Numbered from the stretch's first letter, positions 21,931-33,704 are shown. The stretch: DNA of 64,000 nucleotides from Hydrangea macrophylla (GCA_033977485.1 CM066988.1:140499359-140563358); one strand, 5' to 3'. Translations and numbers: made by a program. Notes: a model not told the origin generated them from the sequence alone.

Positions 21931-23595
21931 TGGACAAAAAAAAAAAAAAAAAAAGAGCTGCTGTGTGTCAACCACTGTGAAGGTCTCCAAATGGAAGATT
22001 GCTATTTACATTCATGTTAAATCAACACCATTTTGAATAGCAATTTGGTAAATGAGATGAAGAGCATTTCAAAGTTTTGGTGACATTTCATGTTCAATGT
22101 ATTCCAAAACGATTTATTAATTAATCAATGCTAAAAGTCCTTATATCATTTTCTTTTGTTGTAACCAAAGTCCTCATATCAAATATTTAAATTTGCGATT
22201 ACACAACAGTTATAGATATAGAAAGGTCTGATTTATGTATGTTGACATGAAAATACTTTAAAATCTCATACCATCCTTCATGCTTACTAGCTAATCATTA
22301 TTAATTTATTATACCAATAAACATATTGAAAATGACTAGTACTAAGTACTCTCTCTCTCTCTCTCTCAACATACATTAAAAATTCAACCGCTTCGCCTGA
22401 AAGTAATAGTTTTCAATGTGGCATATCTATGTGTTGGTGTCCATATGGATCATCCACTTGTTTTCCAAATAGATTTTGGTTAGGGGAATTAGTGTTACCA
22501 AACTCTTGAGGAGAACACTTTAATATGTTGGGGATTTGATATAGAAATGAATTCCTCTGATTTTTTAAGGCTCAGTTAACAAAAAACCATTTCTCTAATA
22601 CTCTCTAGTATTTTATTTCATGCTCAAATCACATTAGATGTTTAGTAAGAGTTTAAGATATAATAGGTACCCAACCCACAAATTTAGAATTTTTTTTTAT
22701 TTATTTAACTTTCAGTCTTTCACCCTATTACCTTTTTCTCTCCTTTTTTTTTTCCCTCATTTGACATAGTAGTCTTGTGTGAGTACTTAAATACCAAAGA
22801 CCTGAGGAAGAGAGAGTGGGCGACGTTCAAACGCTGATAATGAACATAGCATAAAGTGACAGTTTTCCAAATAGACTAAAGTCAGTTACCCAGTATAAAG
22901 TTTTCTTTCTTTTTTTTTTTTCTTTTTTTTCAAAGTAAGTACAAAATAATGATGGGGGTCGGTTTCATTGGAATCACTTTTATGATATGCCATTAATGGG
23001 CTTGACCTAGTTACAACCTGTCTTTTGAGCCCTCTAAATAAATGATAGTTATGTCTCTGTTTAGAGAAATGAAAACTAGTCAACTAACTCATTACATTAA
23101 AAACTGCATGTTAGTATATGATATGAGAGCTATAAACACCCCATGTGAGTATAATGTACTTTGGGCCCATTTCTCATTTGGGGTTATATTTGCATGCTAT
23201 CATCTATAACAGATGAAATTGACAAGCCATAGAAGCTACATGTGCTAGTTCCTTTTCATTTCCTTCAGAAATTTCCGAAGAAAAGCTCATATACATTAAT
23301 TGATTTGTATTACTTATAATACTAATAAAATTGACAAATTAAGCTCCTCTACAAAAAGGAAGTGACAATTAATAATAAAGTTAAATGGCATATGCTGGGT
23401 TTTGGAGTTGGACGAAAGGGACCGAAATGCTATCCACCTATGAGCAATTTCAACCACTCCTTTCTCTCCTAATGGATTCTTATAGCACATCTCACATCAT
23501 ATCTAAATAAAAAGGAATTGGGCTTGGGCTGCCTAATGTGTTATATATATAATATATATATATATATATGAGAAAATATTAACCTACTACAGTAC
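21931..23595. other. Intergenic
   Basis: No gene is seen. Contents: poly-A at about 21938-21955, a short (CT)n at 22351-22368, T-rich tracts at about 22690-22760 and 22910-22932, and (TA)n at about 23543-23569. Confidence 0.7.
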
Positions 23596-23600
23596 TACAT

Positions 23601-23765
23601 GTACGAAAGTATATACCAAAAGTCATTGTCACCTCATTAAAATGAGGTCACTAAAATATTTTTGCAAAAACACTAAAGTAAATTATTGTACTGCCTAACC
23701 TCTTTACAAAATTTTATTACGTACTCTCATTTTAATGAGGTGGCAAAAATCTTTATTGTACATTT
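23601..23765. mobile_element. Probable MITE
   Basis: Inverted arms share CACCTCATTAAAATGAG near 23630 and CTCATTTTAATGAGGTGGC near 23725, with outer GTAC on each side. No duplication was defined. Confidence 0.5.
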
Positions 23766-23880
23766 AAATTAAAGAAACTGTTATGCATTATCAATAACTG
23801 CAATTATATTTAGTGTTGTAATTTGGGTTTATTATTTCCACTATAATTATTGGTGACACCATGCACAACCCAATTAAAGG

Positions 23881-24207
23881 TTTTTTTGGTTCTTAAATTT
23901 AGTGGGAAAAAAGAAAAGAAAACATAGGAAAAAATGTTTTCCTTTGTTTGGTTAATAAAGAAAACGACTGAAATTGAAAACAAAAGAAAATAAGTTGAGA
24001 ATTAAACTAGACATTTTGAATGTTGTTAGTCATTTAACATCTTTTATTTCTATATCATAAATTTATAAAAAAATCACTTTAAAAAAAAATCCAATTTTTA
24101 ATGCTATTTAGGCAAGGAGGAAAAAACAAAGGAAAACCCGAGAGATCGTTTTCTTTATTGTTTTTCAATCATTTTTCTTTTTCCCTAAGAAATCCATAAA
24201 CCAAACA
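23881..24207. mobile_element. Probable MITE, about 330 bp
   Basis: Imperfect inverted ends TTTTTTTGGTTCTTAAATTTAG and CTAAGAAATCCATAAACC, with internal GAAAACGA/TCGTTTTC. Old and diverged. Confidence 0.45.
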
Positions 24208-24226
24208 TAACCTGAGTAACTTTAAA

Positions 24227-24412
24227 GAGTAATGCTATGCTTCCCAAATCCTAATAACAAATTCACATTCAAAATAATGTGGTAGTGAGACCACCTTTAA
24301 TAATAATAAAACACTTCAACATCATCTAATCAAAATCCATTGGACCCTGTGTCGAATGTGAATATGGGATTTGGGATTAGCGGATAAATATTTGGGAAGT
24401 ATAGCAATACTC
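24227..24412. mobile_element. Mutator-like MITE, 186 bp (GAGTAATGCTATGC type)
   Basis: Ends GAGTAATGCTATGCTTCCC and GGGAAGTATAGCAATACTC. Flanks AACTTTAAA (24218-24226) and AACTTCAAA (24413-24421) are a 9-bp target duplication with one change. Non-coding. Confidence 0.85.
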
Positions 24413-24937
24413 AACTTCAAAACCAGAATTCCAATCAAGTACCGTATGAGTTGATACTTAATTGTTAAGAAATTGCAAATCTAATTACCATAATTAGCTT
24501 CTTCTCTCTTAACATGAGCAACTGACGGGTACCCATTTCAAAATTTGTAATCAATTTTATGTAAACAGTAAACATTTTCTCTCAAATTTAAGAATACATT
24601 TTTGATAACCTCATTGTTGTTCGTCCTTGCTCATTCAGGTCTTCACTAGATACAAGCGTCTCATTCTATTATGATTTTCCCCCTATATTATTAACATAAT
24701 TACTAGAATAGAACACATATGACCCAATAAAATCTATAATTAATAAGAGAGAGCAAAAATGCTCTCCAAATTTAAACCCCGTCTGTCAGCACAAACTTTT
24801 ACGATTGCATCAAATGGATAGACTACTGTAATATTAAGAGTTCAAACTTCAAAGTATCAAGCAAGAAAGCACAGGCTGTCTGCCTATCACTGTGTGTGTG
24901 ACAGAGAGAAAAGAGAAGGAAAAAACAGTCTCTTTTA

Positions 24938-25436
24938 CACTTCGTTTGGATTGAGAGAAATAGAGAGAAGAGAAGAGAACGAGTATCACTTTCTCTCCAG
25001 TTATCTCGTTTGGTAATTTAAGTTGGGAAGAGAATAGAAGAGAAATGGAAAGAAAGTGGAGAGAAAAGAGCCACTTTTGTTTCTCTCTAAATCGGAGAGA
25101 TTCCGAAGACCGGACAGAAAAGAAGAGGAACTTAATTAAATAATGTGTATAAGACCACTACGCCACAATGTATTATTATTTCATCCAACATATATCCCTA
25201 ATAGAGGATTAAAAAAGTAAATTGATTATAAATACTTTCTTTTCTTTTCTCTTATGAAAGTTAACCAAACGAGAAGAAATTGTGTTTCTCTTCTTTTCTC
25301 TTCTCTCCTCTATTGTCTATCCAAACAAGATGGTGAAAACTCAACTTTCTCTTCTTTTCTCTTCTCTTCTATTCTCTTGATAAGTTTCTCTTCTCTTCTC
25401 TTCTCTCCACTTGTCTCAATCCAAACGAATTTTGTG
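24938..25436. mobile_element. MITE, about 500 bp, with TCTTCTC repeats
   Basis: Inverted tips TTCGTTTGGATTGAG and CTCAATCCAAACGAA bound purine-rich (left) and pyrimidine-rich (right) arms made of GAGAAGA/TCTTCTC repeats, so the element can fold back. No gene. Confidence 0.65.
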
Positions 25437-25523
25437 GTTGAATTATATTTTATACCCTTGTAATTTAAATCCAGTGTCAATTTCGTCCCTCTGTTTCCAA
25501 TTACATCCTTTAAAAATTTTACT

Positions 25524-26038
25524 ATAAATTACAGTAACACCCCCTCAACTATGACTCTTTTTTAAATACCCCCTCAAGTATAAAACTCGAAAAACTAACC
25601 CTCTCAACTATTGCATTTTTCACTTACACCCCTGCTGTTAAAACTTAGTCCCAAAAAACTAGTTTTTGTATCATATGAGCAACAAAAATTAAGAATAAGA
25701 TATTTACTTCTCTCTCCTTTGAGCCGTTGGAAAATTGAGGACAAAATTATCCTTGTTGCCCACATAATTGCCCTTTGGTGTGCATCCAATTTAGACAATT
25801 TTGTTCTAAAGTTTTCAACGACTCAAAAGAGGGACAAAAATATCATATTTTTAACATTGTTATATTATGTGTTGGTAAAAGACTGCCAAATTTTTCGTTT
25901 CTTTGGACGACAACCTAACCGAAATGGTGTTAATTAATGAAAAATTGTAATAGTTGAGGAGTTATTTGTTGAGTTTTATAGTTGAGGGAGGTATTTGAAA
26001 ATAAGGTCATAGTTGAGGGAGTGTTAACGTAATTTACT
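25524..26038. mobile_element. Foldback MITE, about 515 bp, CCCTCAACTAT type
   Basis: Inverted ends of about 95 bp: left CACCCCCTCAACTATGAC, right GTCATAGTTGAGGGAGTG; inner arms share CCTCAA.TATAAAACTC and CTCAACTATT. The TAAATTAC/GTAATTTA tips continue the symmetry. The short open frames inside are not convincing genes. Confidence 0.75.
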
Positions 26039-27746
26039 CAAATTCAATTGTTGCAAATGTCTCCCGGGAATCAGTATCCGTCCAAAAAGCTAAGGTCCAA
26101 AATTTTATACCATTATACATGTACATATAACCGTATGTGTGTTTTTTTTTTCGTTTTATCTAATTACCTTCGGATATGTGTACACTTTTTTCCTCTCTGT
26201 ATGATGCAAATAATTTACTATGAAAAATGGCAGAATCTCATAAATGAATAGTACATAAAAAGTAGTGGTGGTGGTAATGCATGCACATGCTTCAACTTAC
26301 TGCCAAACAAGAAAAGGAAACAACTTTTGCAACAAACATTTTCTTTATAAAGAAACCTTGTTCATATTTGGAACTAGACATGTCATTTGGAAAGATTGAT
26401 GATGTGGACTTGCTTTTTTCAATCCCCAAACAATCTAGAAATCAAAATTTCCGTGTCAATTTTTTATTTTTATTTTTTGTAAGAAAAAAATAAATACAAA
26501 AAAATTCTATGTGAAAATGACTTGTACAGAAATAGAGAGCGGCAAAGATAACATGTTGAAAGCAACCAGAGTAATGTAGATTGTACAACAAAGGTTTATT
26601 CTTAAGATTTTCTTAATTCCACACATAATCTCACAAAATCCATTCCTTTTAGGTTCGCTTTTCAAAATACCAGATTTATCCTACATTCCTACTGTTGACT
26701 TTTCAACAAACAAAAGTAAATAAGGATAAAACGGTAAAACCATGCATTTCGTTAACCAGTCAGAGGTCATATGCAACTTAATTTTCCTTTAAATTTACCC
26801 AATCTTTTTTTTTTTTTTCCCTCCCCACATTGTAAGGATGAGCTTTTCATTCTAAATAGATTGCTCCACTAGGCAATAATGACTTCCGTAGACATTGTGG
26901 AACTGTACGCCCAAAGAGGGAGAGTGAGGTAAACCATGGGTCTCTCTATGACATTGCTTGCTTATTTGCAGACCACCATGGCCTCTATATCACTAGAGTC
27001 TGGTAGAGATTAATTTGTTTTCGTATGGTATTCCAAAATTTTTCTAACTTTAAAAAAAACGGGACAGTTCATTGGGTTATGAGATTCTAAAGATGGGTGA
27101 TCTCACTTTCTATGTACATTGAACCCCCTTAATTTTCAAAAGATATGCACAACATACGAAGAACAGCAACCTAGCAATTTAGCCTTTCATATAGATATAG
27201 GGGATATAAGATAGTGAAAGAAGAATGAGAACAATTAGCAAGAATTTCCAAGACTTCACTAATCTTTTAAGGCTATAGATTTATGTTAAGAGATTAATAT
27301 TCCACACTCCAATGGAGAAGTGTGAATTTGAAGCAAACACGTTTAAATATTGAACAAATTTCAGGGGTGGGTACGTGCACATGGTGCTAATCCCAAATTG
27401 GGTGGAAACTGTAATTTAATTTAATAGGAAAGATGTAATTAGGGTTGAACATAGAATCCATCAAAGGGGCTTGATTGAAGCAATTACTCCGTAGGTCCTA
27501 TCAAAGATCTGATCTGGGACCAGCCCATCGATGAATCATCACCTTGACAAAGCCAACATTTGGTCCCCATATCCTAAAAAGCCCACAAATATAAATACTA
27601 CACCCATCTTTTTGACAAGTCCTCCATATCAAACATGCATTAAGAACAGAAATTAATTACAGGTACTATGATCCATCAATCCACATTCAAACATCAAGAA
27701 CTTTAAAACATACAAATTTTGTACTATCTATTGAATTCAAACCTAA
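26039..27746. other. Intergenic, no gene seen
   Basis: AT-rich single-copy-looking sequence. A promoter-like AAATATAAATACTACACCC lies near 27588, but no convincing reading frame follows. Confidence 0.6.
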
Positions 27747-27970
27747 AGGCCCCCGTTTGTTTTGCTGGACGGGGATTGGACTAATAATCCATTTTAATTG
27801 CTTCGCACGGCTATTCCACATGAGACTATTTAATTAGTCCATTTAAAAAAATATAGTCACCCATACAGGGGATTAAGTTATACCACGGATGTAGTTTTAT
27901 TAGTCACGGAACTATCAATAAAAAAGACTATTTGTCCAATCCCCTCCCTCCCCCCTCCCTTGTCATCCAA
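27747..27970. mobile_element. Possible MITE
   Basis: GGGGATTGGAC on the left and GTCCAATCCCC on the right are inverted about 160 bp apart, with a CCGTTTGTTTTGC-type outer tip on the left and C-rich sequence on the right. Weak. Confidence 0.4.
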
Positions 27971-28030
27971 GGGTGGCCAAAGAAGATCAACACCAGCACC
28001 AAGAGACCATACTGGTATGCAATCTCTATC

Positions 28031-28101
28031 TAGACACTGTAATATGTATCACTCAAATGAGCTTGAAAGATACAGTGTCTAACTTAACTTTCAAGCTCAT
28101 T
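28031..28101. other. Interlocked pair of inverted repeats
   Basis: TAGACACTGTA (28031-28041) pairs with TACAGTGTCTA (28071-28081). AATGAGCTTGAAAG (28056-28069) pairs with CTTTCAAGCTCATT (28088-28101). Both are perfect. The order A-B-A'-B' is the order of a pseudoknot. It lies about 590 bp past the LRX stop codon. Confidence 0.75.
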
Positions 28102-28687
28102 ACTAATAAGAGAGATGAGAGTTACCCACAATAAATAAAGAGAAGGAATGATCTGAACTCTGAAAATCAATGCAAGTAAATTGTTCATAATTATACTATA
28201 AATTTGAAATCAAAAGAAGAAACAAAAGTATGATATAAAAGAGATAATAACAAATAAAACACCAGAATCAGCAGCAGCAAAGAAGAGCTACTACTGCCCC
28301 CTGATTATGGCCTCTATACATACACTTCCCTGCAACGTAATCTTTTTTTCTCTGCCAATTTATTTCACAACTCAAATTATCCATAACAAATTTAAAATAA
28401 ATATTGGAGAGACACTATCTCCTCTTATACCCCCCCTCCTCCCCCCTCTCCTACTTTGTGTCCTTTCTCTTTTTCTTCATTAACACTACCGGAGAATCAC
28501 AATACCGGAACAAATAATTTCAGTCTCTTTTCTTTAGATCGTTCGATTTCTGGCGACGAGTATATTGCCACGAGGGAAAGATGAATGGAGAATGAAGACG
28601 AGGAAGAACAGGCATTGCTTGCTAAAGTGAATGTAGGTTTTGCTTGTGTTCAGAGGAAAAAGATTAAGAGGAAATTTCTCAAAAGAA
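28102..28687. other. 3' flank of the LRX gene
   Basis: Includes the presumed 3' untranslated region (minus strand). No separate gene is seen. Confidence 0.6.
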
Positions 28688-31012
28688 TCAATAGAAGGGT
28701 GGTGGTGGAGGAGAAGCATATGAAACACCATGGATTGGTGGCAGTGGTCCTTCATATACTGGTGTTGGAGGTGGGGATGATGGTGGAGGTGGAGAATGGT
28801 AATGAATTGGTGGTGGGGGTGACGGTGGAGGGGGAGAATTGTAGTGAATTGGTGGGGGCGGAGATGGGGGTGGTGGAGAATAATAATGAACTGGCGGAGG
28901 TGGGGAAGCATAGACAGGAGGTGGTGGTGGTGGTGGGGATTTGTAAACTGGTGCAGGGGGAGGTGATGGTGATGGCGGTGGAAGGTAATGGACTGGTGGA
29001 GGTGGTGAGTACTCTTCACACGGGGGAGGTGGAGGCGGAGGTAGAGGTGGAGGTGGCTCTACACAAGGAGGCGGTGATGGTGGTGGAGGTGGGGAATAGA
29101 CCGGAGGTGGTGGTGATGAATAAACATAAACAGGAGGAGGTGGTGATTGCGGTGGGGGTGGGGGTGGAGAATTATAGTAGTAAGGGGTCGGTGGAGGTGG
29201 GGAAGGCGGAGGAGGTGATAGCGGAGGTGGTGGTGGTGAGTAAACCGGAGGTGGTGGAGGTGAATAAACCGGAGGTGGTAAGTAAACCGGCGGTGGCGGA
29301 GGTGGTGGTGAGTAAACCGGAGGTGGTGGAGGTGAATAAACCGGAGGTGGTGGAGGAGGTGGTAAGTAAACCGGCGGGGGCGGAGGAGGTGCTAAGTAAA
29401 CCGGCGGTGGAGGTGAAGGTGGAGGAGGCGGTAAATAAACCGGCGGTGGAGGTGAGTAAACAGGAGGCGGTGGTGAAGGTGGAGGAGGGGGTGAGTAAAC
29501 CGGCGGTGGTGGTGAAGGTGGAGGAGGAGGTACGTAAACCGGCGGTGGTGGTGAAGGTGGAGGAGGTACGTAAACCGGCGGTGGTGGTGACGGTGGAGGA
29601 GGAGGTAAGTAAACCGGTGGTGGTGGTGAAGGTGGAGGAGGAGGAGGAGGTAAATAAACCGGCGGTGGAGGAGAAGGAGGCGTGTAAACCGGTGGCGGAG
29701 GAGATGGAACCACAACAGGCGGAGAAGGCACCGGCATTGGAGGAGAAGGTGGAGGAGGAGGTGGAGGAGGAGGTGGCAATGTTGGAACAAATGGAGTACA
29801 CCTAAACGAACTACAATCAACAGGCTTGGACAAGAACGCTTTACATTGTGCAGGGGACCTCTGTATGGGTCTCTCCGGCAAGCAATTCCTCCGATCATCG
29901 AAATCAGGCAGTCTCGAGCACACCGGAGGCTCTCCGGTAAAGAAATTATACGAAAACGTAAAGTTTTGCAGACTCGGAAGCTTACATATACTCGCCGGAA
30001 TAGTCCCCGATAGCATGTTGTGAGCCACATTCAGCTGCTCCAAGCTCACCATCCCTCCAATCGTCTCCGGCAACGGCCCCATCAGTTCGTTGAAGCTCAC
30101 ATCAAACACCGTCAGATTCTTCAACAAACCAATCTCCGGCGGCAAACACGATCGGAATCCATTGTTCATCATGATAATCTCGTTCAATGTGTCCGCCATG
30201 TTGCCCAAACTCGCCGGAATACAACCGTGAAACTTGTTATTCGCAAGCACAATCACAGAGACCGGCGAGTTTCCAAAATTGTCCGGCAAATCGAAAACAA
30301 ATCGATTATGATTAATGAAAATAGCATCCAAAGGCTTGTCGAACAGTTCACGAGGAACGGTACCTTCAAATTCATTGAATCGAAGATCTAAAAACTTTAA
30401 TGAAGGCAATTCAAGCACAACCTGAGGAAATTTTCCGGCGAACCTGTTGTTACTTAGATCTAGCTCGTACAGAAGCTTCAGTTTCCTGAACTTGTGTGGC
30501 ACAGTGCCGCAAAACCGATTCGAGTTGATGTGAAACAATGCAAGATCTGTGAGAAGCCCTAGCTCCTCCGGGAGGTAACCGGCGATGTCGCCGTGGTTGA
30601 GATCGATGCCGGCTACGGTCCGAATCGATTTGTTATCCGGCGCGGGAGCACAGAACACACCGGTGTAGTTGCAGACATCAGATCCAACCCAATTTGAGGT
30701 GAGATTGAGTGGATCGGAGAGAATCGCTTGTTTCCAAGCTTGTAAAGCAATGTATGCGTCTCGGAGCCTAGGGTTTTCGAAGACGAGAGAGGGATCAACG
30801 GTCACGTTCTCTCCTCTGTCTCCGAACTCGTCTCTGTAGTACAACAGCTGCCGTTGCTTGATGAACATAGCTTCAGCGTCTGTGAGGCCGCCATTGCTAA
30901 AGGCGTGAGTGTGGCCATGAATACCAGAAGCGGAAACGAAGAAGAGGAAGAGAAGGAAGTGTAGAGAGAGGAAATTGAAGTAAAAATGGTGTGTTTTAGT
31001 CTTCTCCCTCAT
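28688..31012 (-). CDS. Leucine-rich repeat extensin-like protein (LRX, LRX3/4/5 type)
   Basis: A single exon of 774 codons. Residues 1-30 are a signal peptide (LSLHFLLFLFFVSASG core). Residues about 85-125 are the LRR N-cap with the paired Cys of NWVGSDVCNYTGVFC. Residues 130-365 hold about ten LRRs (LYELDLSNNRFAGKFP, LTVFDVSFNELMGPLP, LEQLNVAHNMLSGTIP). A Cys-rich hinge spans 365-405. From 412 to the end is an extensin domain of SPPPP and PPPVY repeats. The C terminus GVSYASPPPPPFY matches the vegetative LRX3/4/5 subgroup as I know it. LRX proteins are secreted, anchored in the cell wall through hydroxylated Ser-Pro motifs and Tyr cross-links, and bind RALF peptides through the LRR part to control wall growth. 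The frame is fully open; the start is the only Met ahead of the signal peptide. Confidence 0.96.
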   Translation of the reverse strand: MREKTKTHHFYFNFLSLHFLLFLFFVSASGIHGHTHAFSNGGLTDAEAMFIKQRQLLYYRDEFGDRGENVTVDPSLVFENPRLRDAYIALQAWKQAILSDPLNLTSNWVGSDVCNYTGVFCAPAPDNKSIRTVAGIDLNHGDIAGYLPEELGLLTDLALFHINSNRFCGTVPHKFRKLKLLYELDLSNNRFAGKFPQVVLELPSLKFLDLRFNEFEGTVPRELFDKPLDAIFINHNRFVFDLPDNFGNSPVSVIVLANNKFHGCIPASLGNMADTLNEIIMMNNGFRSCLPPEIGLLKNLTVFDVSFNELMGPLPETIGGMVSLEQLNVAHNMLSGTIPASICKLPSLQNFTFSYNFFTGEPPVCSRLPDFDDRRNCLPERPIQRSPAQCKAFLSKPVDCSSFRCTPFVPTLPPPPPPPPPPSPPMPVPSPPVVVPSPPPPVYTPPSPPPPVYLPPPPPPPSPPPPVYLPPPPPSPPPPVYVPPPPSPPPPVYVPPPPPSPPPPVYSPPPPPSPPPPVYSPPPPVYLPPPPPSPPPPVYLAPPPPPPVYLPPPPPPPVYSPPPPPVYSPPPPPPPVYLPPPVYSPPPPPVYSPPPPPLSPPPPSPPPPTPYYYNSPPPPPPQSPPPPVYVYSSPPPPVYSPPPPPSPPPCVEPPPPLPPPPPPPCEEYSPPPPVHYLPPPSPSPPPAPVYKSPPPPPPPVYASPPPPVHYYSPPPPSPPPPIHYNSPPPPSPPPPIHYHSPPPPSSPPPTPVYEGPLPPIHGVSYASPPPPPFY

Positions 31013-31047
31013 CTCACATGCGACATCTAGGACTTGGTACGTACGTA

Positions 31048-31085
<38 letters not shown>

Positions 31086-31260
31086 TTTTTCTCAGCTCCG
31101 ATTGAGAATGTGAGCTCTGCAGTGCCCTGAGATCTGAGAGTTGTAGAGAGAGAGAGAGAGAGAGAGAGAGGGGGAGAGGCGGTGTTTTTAGATGTTTGAG
31201 GAGAGAGAAAGAGATGAAATAGGGATTTTGGGGGAGTGTGAACTAGAGAGAGAGAAACCA
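31013..31260 (-). promoter_or_regulatory. LRX leader or promoter with opposed CT and AG tracts
   Basis: (CT)n at 31049-31082 and (AG)n at about 31146-31170 lie within 160 bp upstream of the LRX start. Plant leaders often carry such tracts. Because they are complementary, both in one transcript could pair. No TATA box was confidently placed. Confidence 0.5.
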
Positions 31261-32014
31261 GGGGGAAAGGGTGAGTGAGAAATAAACAGGGAAAAAAGGA
31301 CAGCTATATCACAGCTCAAAGCCCACCACCAGAATCTCTACTCCTTTCTCTCTTATCATCTTAAATTACACTTTTTTTCTCTCTCTAAAAAGAAATCGAC
31401 TTTATTCTTTGTTTGAAAATTGAAATACTTCAGTTCCCACAGGCCAAAAGGAAGGTTAGAATAATAATAATAATAATGCAATAAAAAGTCTAACAATTAT
31501 TAATCAAGATTACTACTCCATTTCATAATTAATTATTTTAATTTACAGGTCATAGTAATAATGTGATGTTATTAGAGTCTAGTCGGTAACGCCGAGACCG
31601 GTCTTGCCGGTTGCCAGTAATATTTTAACAATCTTTTGTTTTGTAGTAGATGATTGTCGAAATCAGAGAGTCATAGACGCGTCGTCGTTAAGTTTTGGAG
31701 GAAAAAAACTGCCAGTAATGTATATATTGTGTAAAATTACACAACTGTCCATTTTTGCGTTTTCATTACTTCACGTTCTTGCCCACCCCTTACTTTTTAG
31801 ATAAATTAAAGTAACCTCCCCGGATTTTAAATACATTGCACTCTGTTTGAAATATGAAAAAAATTACCAGAATCTTAATATTATACCCTAAAATTAGGGA
31901 GCAATTTGTATAGGTTGGGTGGAGCTTAATGAAGCCTGACTTTGAGCGGAATTTAAAGAAGTCGAGCACCTATCGAAGAAAGTCATCCAGCGCTACCCTA
32001 GCTAGTTAACAGCT
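31261..32014. other. Intergenic, LRX upstream region
   Basis: No gene is seen. Includes an (AAT)n stretch near 31461-31475. Confidence 0.6.
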
Positions 32015-32017
32015 TAA

Positions 32018-32299
32018 GGCTTAGTTTGACCCCATGTGGTTTTTTAAAAGGAGTTTATGAAATTTATTATTAAGTTTTTTGATAATTTTATACAAGTGGC
32101 ATACTACTCTTTAAAAAGACATCATAAAACCAAAAATTAACATTGGGCATTTCAAAGCTCCATTCTAGAGCTTTTAAAAGCTCCCTCCAAAAAAGTCATA
32201 AGTTCAATTTTTGCAAAGTTCATAAACTAATTACCAAATAAATCAACATAAAATTATACTTTAAAAAAAGAGAAGCACCACGTGGGGCCAAACTAAGCC
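32018..32299. mobile_element. Tourist-like (PIF/Harbinger) MITE, 282 bp
   Basis: Ends GGCTTAGTTTGACCCCATGTGG and CCACGTGGGGCCAAACTAAGCC are inverted. TAA on each side (32015-32017 and 32300-32302) is the 3-bp duplication typical of PIF/Harbinger. Non-coding. Confidence 0.85.
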
Positions 32300-32302
32300 T
32301 AA

Positions 32303-33129
32303 GTCCAATCACTTTTTAATCCTTCCTCTCTAAATACTTTTGTTTGGTACATTAAAGTGTTCTTTTTTCTTTCTTTCTTTTTTTTTTTTTTGGTGCAAAA
32401 GTGGTTTTTTTTTTGTTTTTTTTTTCAGTATTACATTGCAAGTATCATTTTCTTAGCATATTTAATTCCACCTTAATCTGATGTAGGCAATCAAAATTTT
32501 ATTATATAATTTTAATTGAATAATAAATTGAAATGATTGAGGCTAAATACACTACATTCATTAAAAAAAAAAAATTCATCTTTTAATACTACAAGATTGT
32601 GTATGTTGTAGAAAATATAATGTATTCAGTCCCACTTTTTAAATTTTCATCAAACCATGTATTACGAAATTCGAAAAGTTTTCATTACATCCATTCAAAT
32701 TGATTAAAGGAAGTAAAAGCTGTGTTATTTTCATTGACTAAATTGAAAACGTTAGGCATTAAAGTTTTTAAACATATTAGCCTAATTAATGCCCCCAAAA
32801 GAAGAGTTCTCATGTAATTTATGTTGTGGTTAATAGATAATCATGATGATGATGATGGTGGTGGTGGTGGTAAATATAAAGAGATGTGACCTTTTTGAGG
32901 CAAGAGTGGGTCCCCAAAATAGTGATGTCTTGTGTCCTATGTACGACAGAGGCATCACGCAAGTGTGTTGGGCCCACACGTGTCACGTCTTGCACGGCTG
33001 GATCGTCGGCGCTATGGAGGGTGCCCTTCAGCCTTGTATGTGGTGCACCGCGTCCTCGTACGCGTTGGTGTATCACCACTTTTTCCACTTGCCCAATTTG
33101 CCAAAGTACCTCTCTTACTTTTTTTTTTA
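32303..33129. other. Intergenic, with a GC-richer island at 32880-33110
   Basis: T-rich tracts at 32360-32430 and 33120-33140, and a (GAT)n/(GGT)n stretch at 32842-32871. The island 32880-33110 is clearly GC-richer than its surroundings and open in several frames without a recognisable protein. Confidence 0.5.
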
Positions 33130-33337
33130 TTTTTTTTTTTGGGGTAAAAAATAGTTTGCATCCATAATGTATATACCGTTATAGATTTTATATTTTAATG
33201 TTTCAATTTTTTCAAATTGATCCTTAATGTATATATAATGAGTTACAATGTGGTCCTTTTGTCAGAATTTATGTTAAAAACTAACATAAACTCACTCATG
33301 TGCTAGTCATGTGACTTATTTAAGTAGAGGTGTCAAT

Positions 33338-33592
33338 CGGGTCGGGTTGGCCCGGCCCGATTTTTCCGGGCTAAAAGCCCGGCCCGGCCCGGCCCGCTAG
33401 GCCCGAGCACTTTTGTCCGGTCCGGGGTGGTTGATCCCGTCCACGGCCCGGCCCGCTCCTTTGCCCGAAACCCGGCCCGGCCCGCTAGCCCGCTAGCCCG
33501 GCCCGCTAGCCCGGATAATCTAGCCGTTGTGGCGTGGCCCGGCCCGGCCCGGTAGGCCCGCCCATGGCCATAACGGCTAGTTTGGCCCCTTT
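33338..33592. repeat. GC-rich left subterminal array of the hAT element
   Basis: Many tandem CCCGG/GGCCCGGCCCG units, possible transposase-binding sites by analogy with subterminal repeats of other hAT elements. The reading frames here are shadows. Confidence 0.7.
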
Positions 33593-33704
33593 TCAATTTT
33601 TTTTCCCATTTTTTACCCCTCTAACGGCTATAAAACGGCTAGTTTTGGGGGTAAAAATGTAAATGTGCTTTTTGACTTCCCAAAATACCCCTTAGCCCAT
33701 TTTC

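Noticed and set aside
28585..29805. 406-codon open frame antisense to LRX (Val/Glu/Lys-rich)
   Set aside because: It is the reverse of the Pro-rich extensin repeats. Such arrays stay open in other frames because of their composition; no independent motif or plausible start context.
29172..30030. Ser/Thr-rich and Leu/His-rich frames inside LRX
   Set aside because: Other frames of the same proline-rich repeat region.
32819..33154. Overlapping frames of 70-100 codons in several frames
   Set aside because: A (GAT)n/(GGT)n stretch and a GC island keep many frames open at once; no family signature.
33333..33596. Gly/Arg/Pro-rich frames in the GC arrays of the hAT element (also 37058-37283)
   Set aside because: Low-complexity reading of CCCGG tandem units on both strands.
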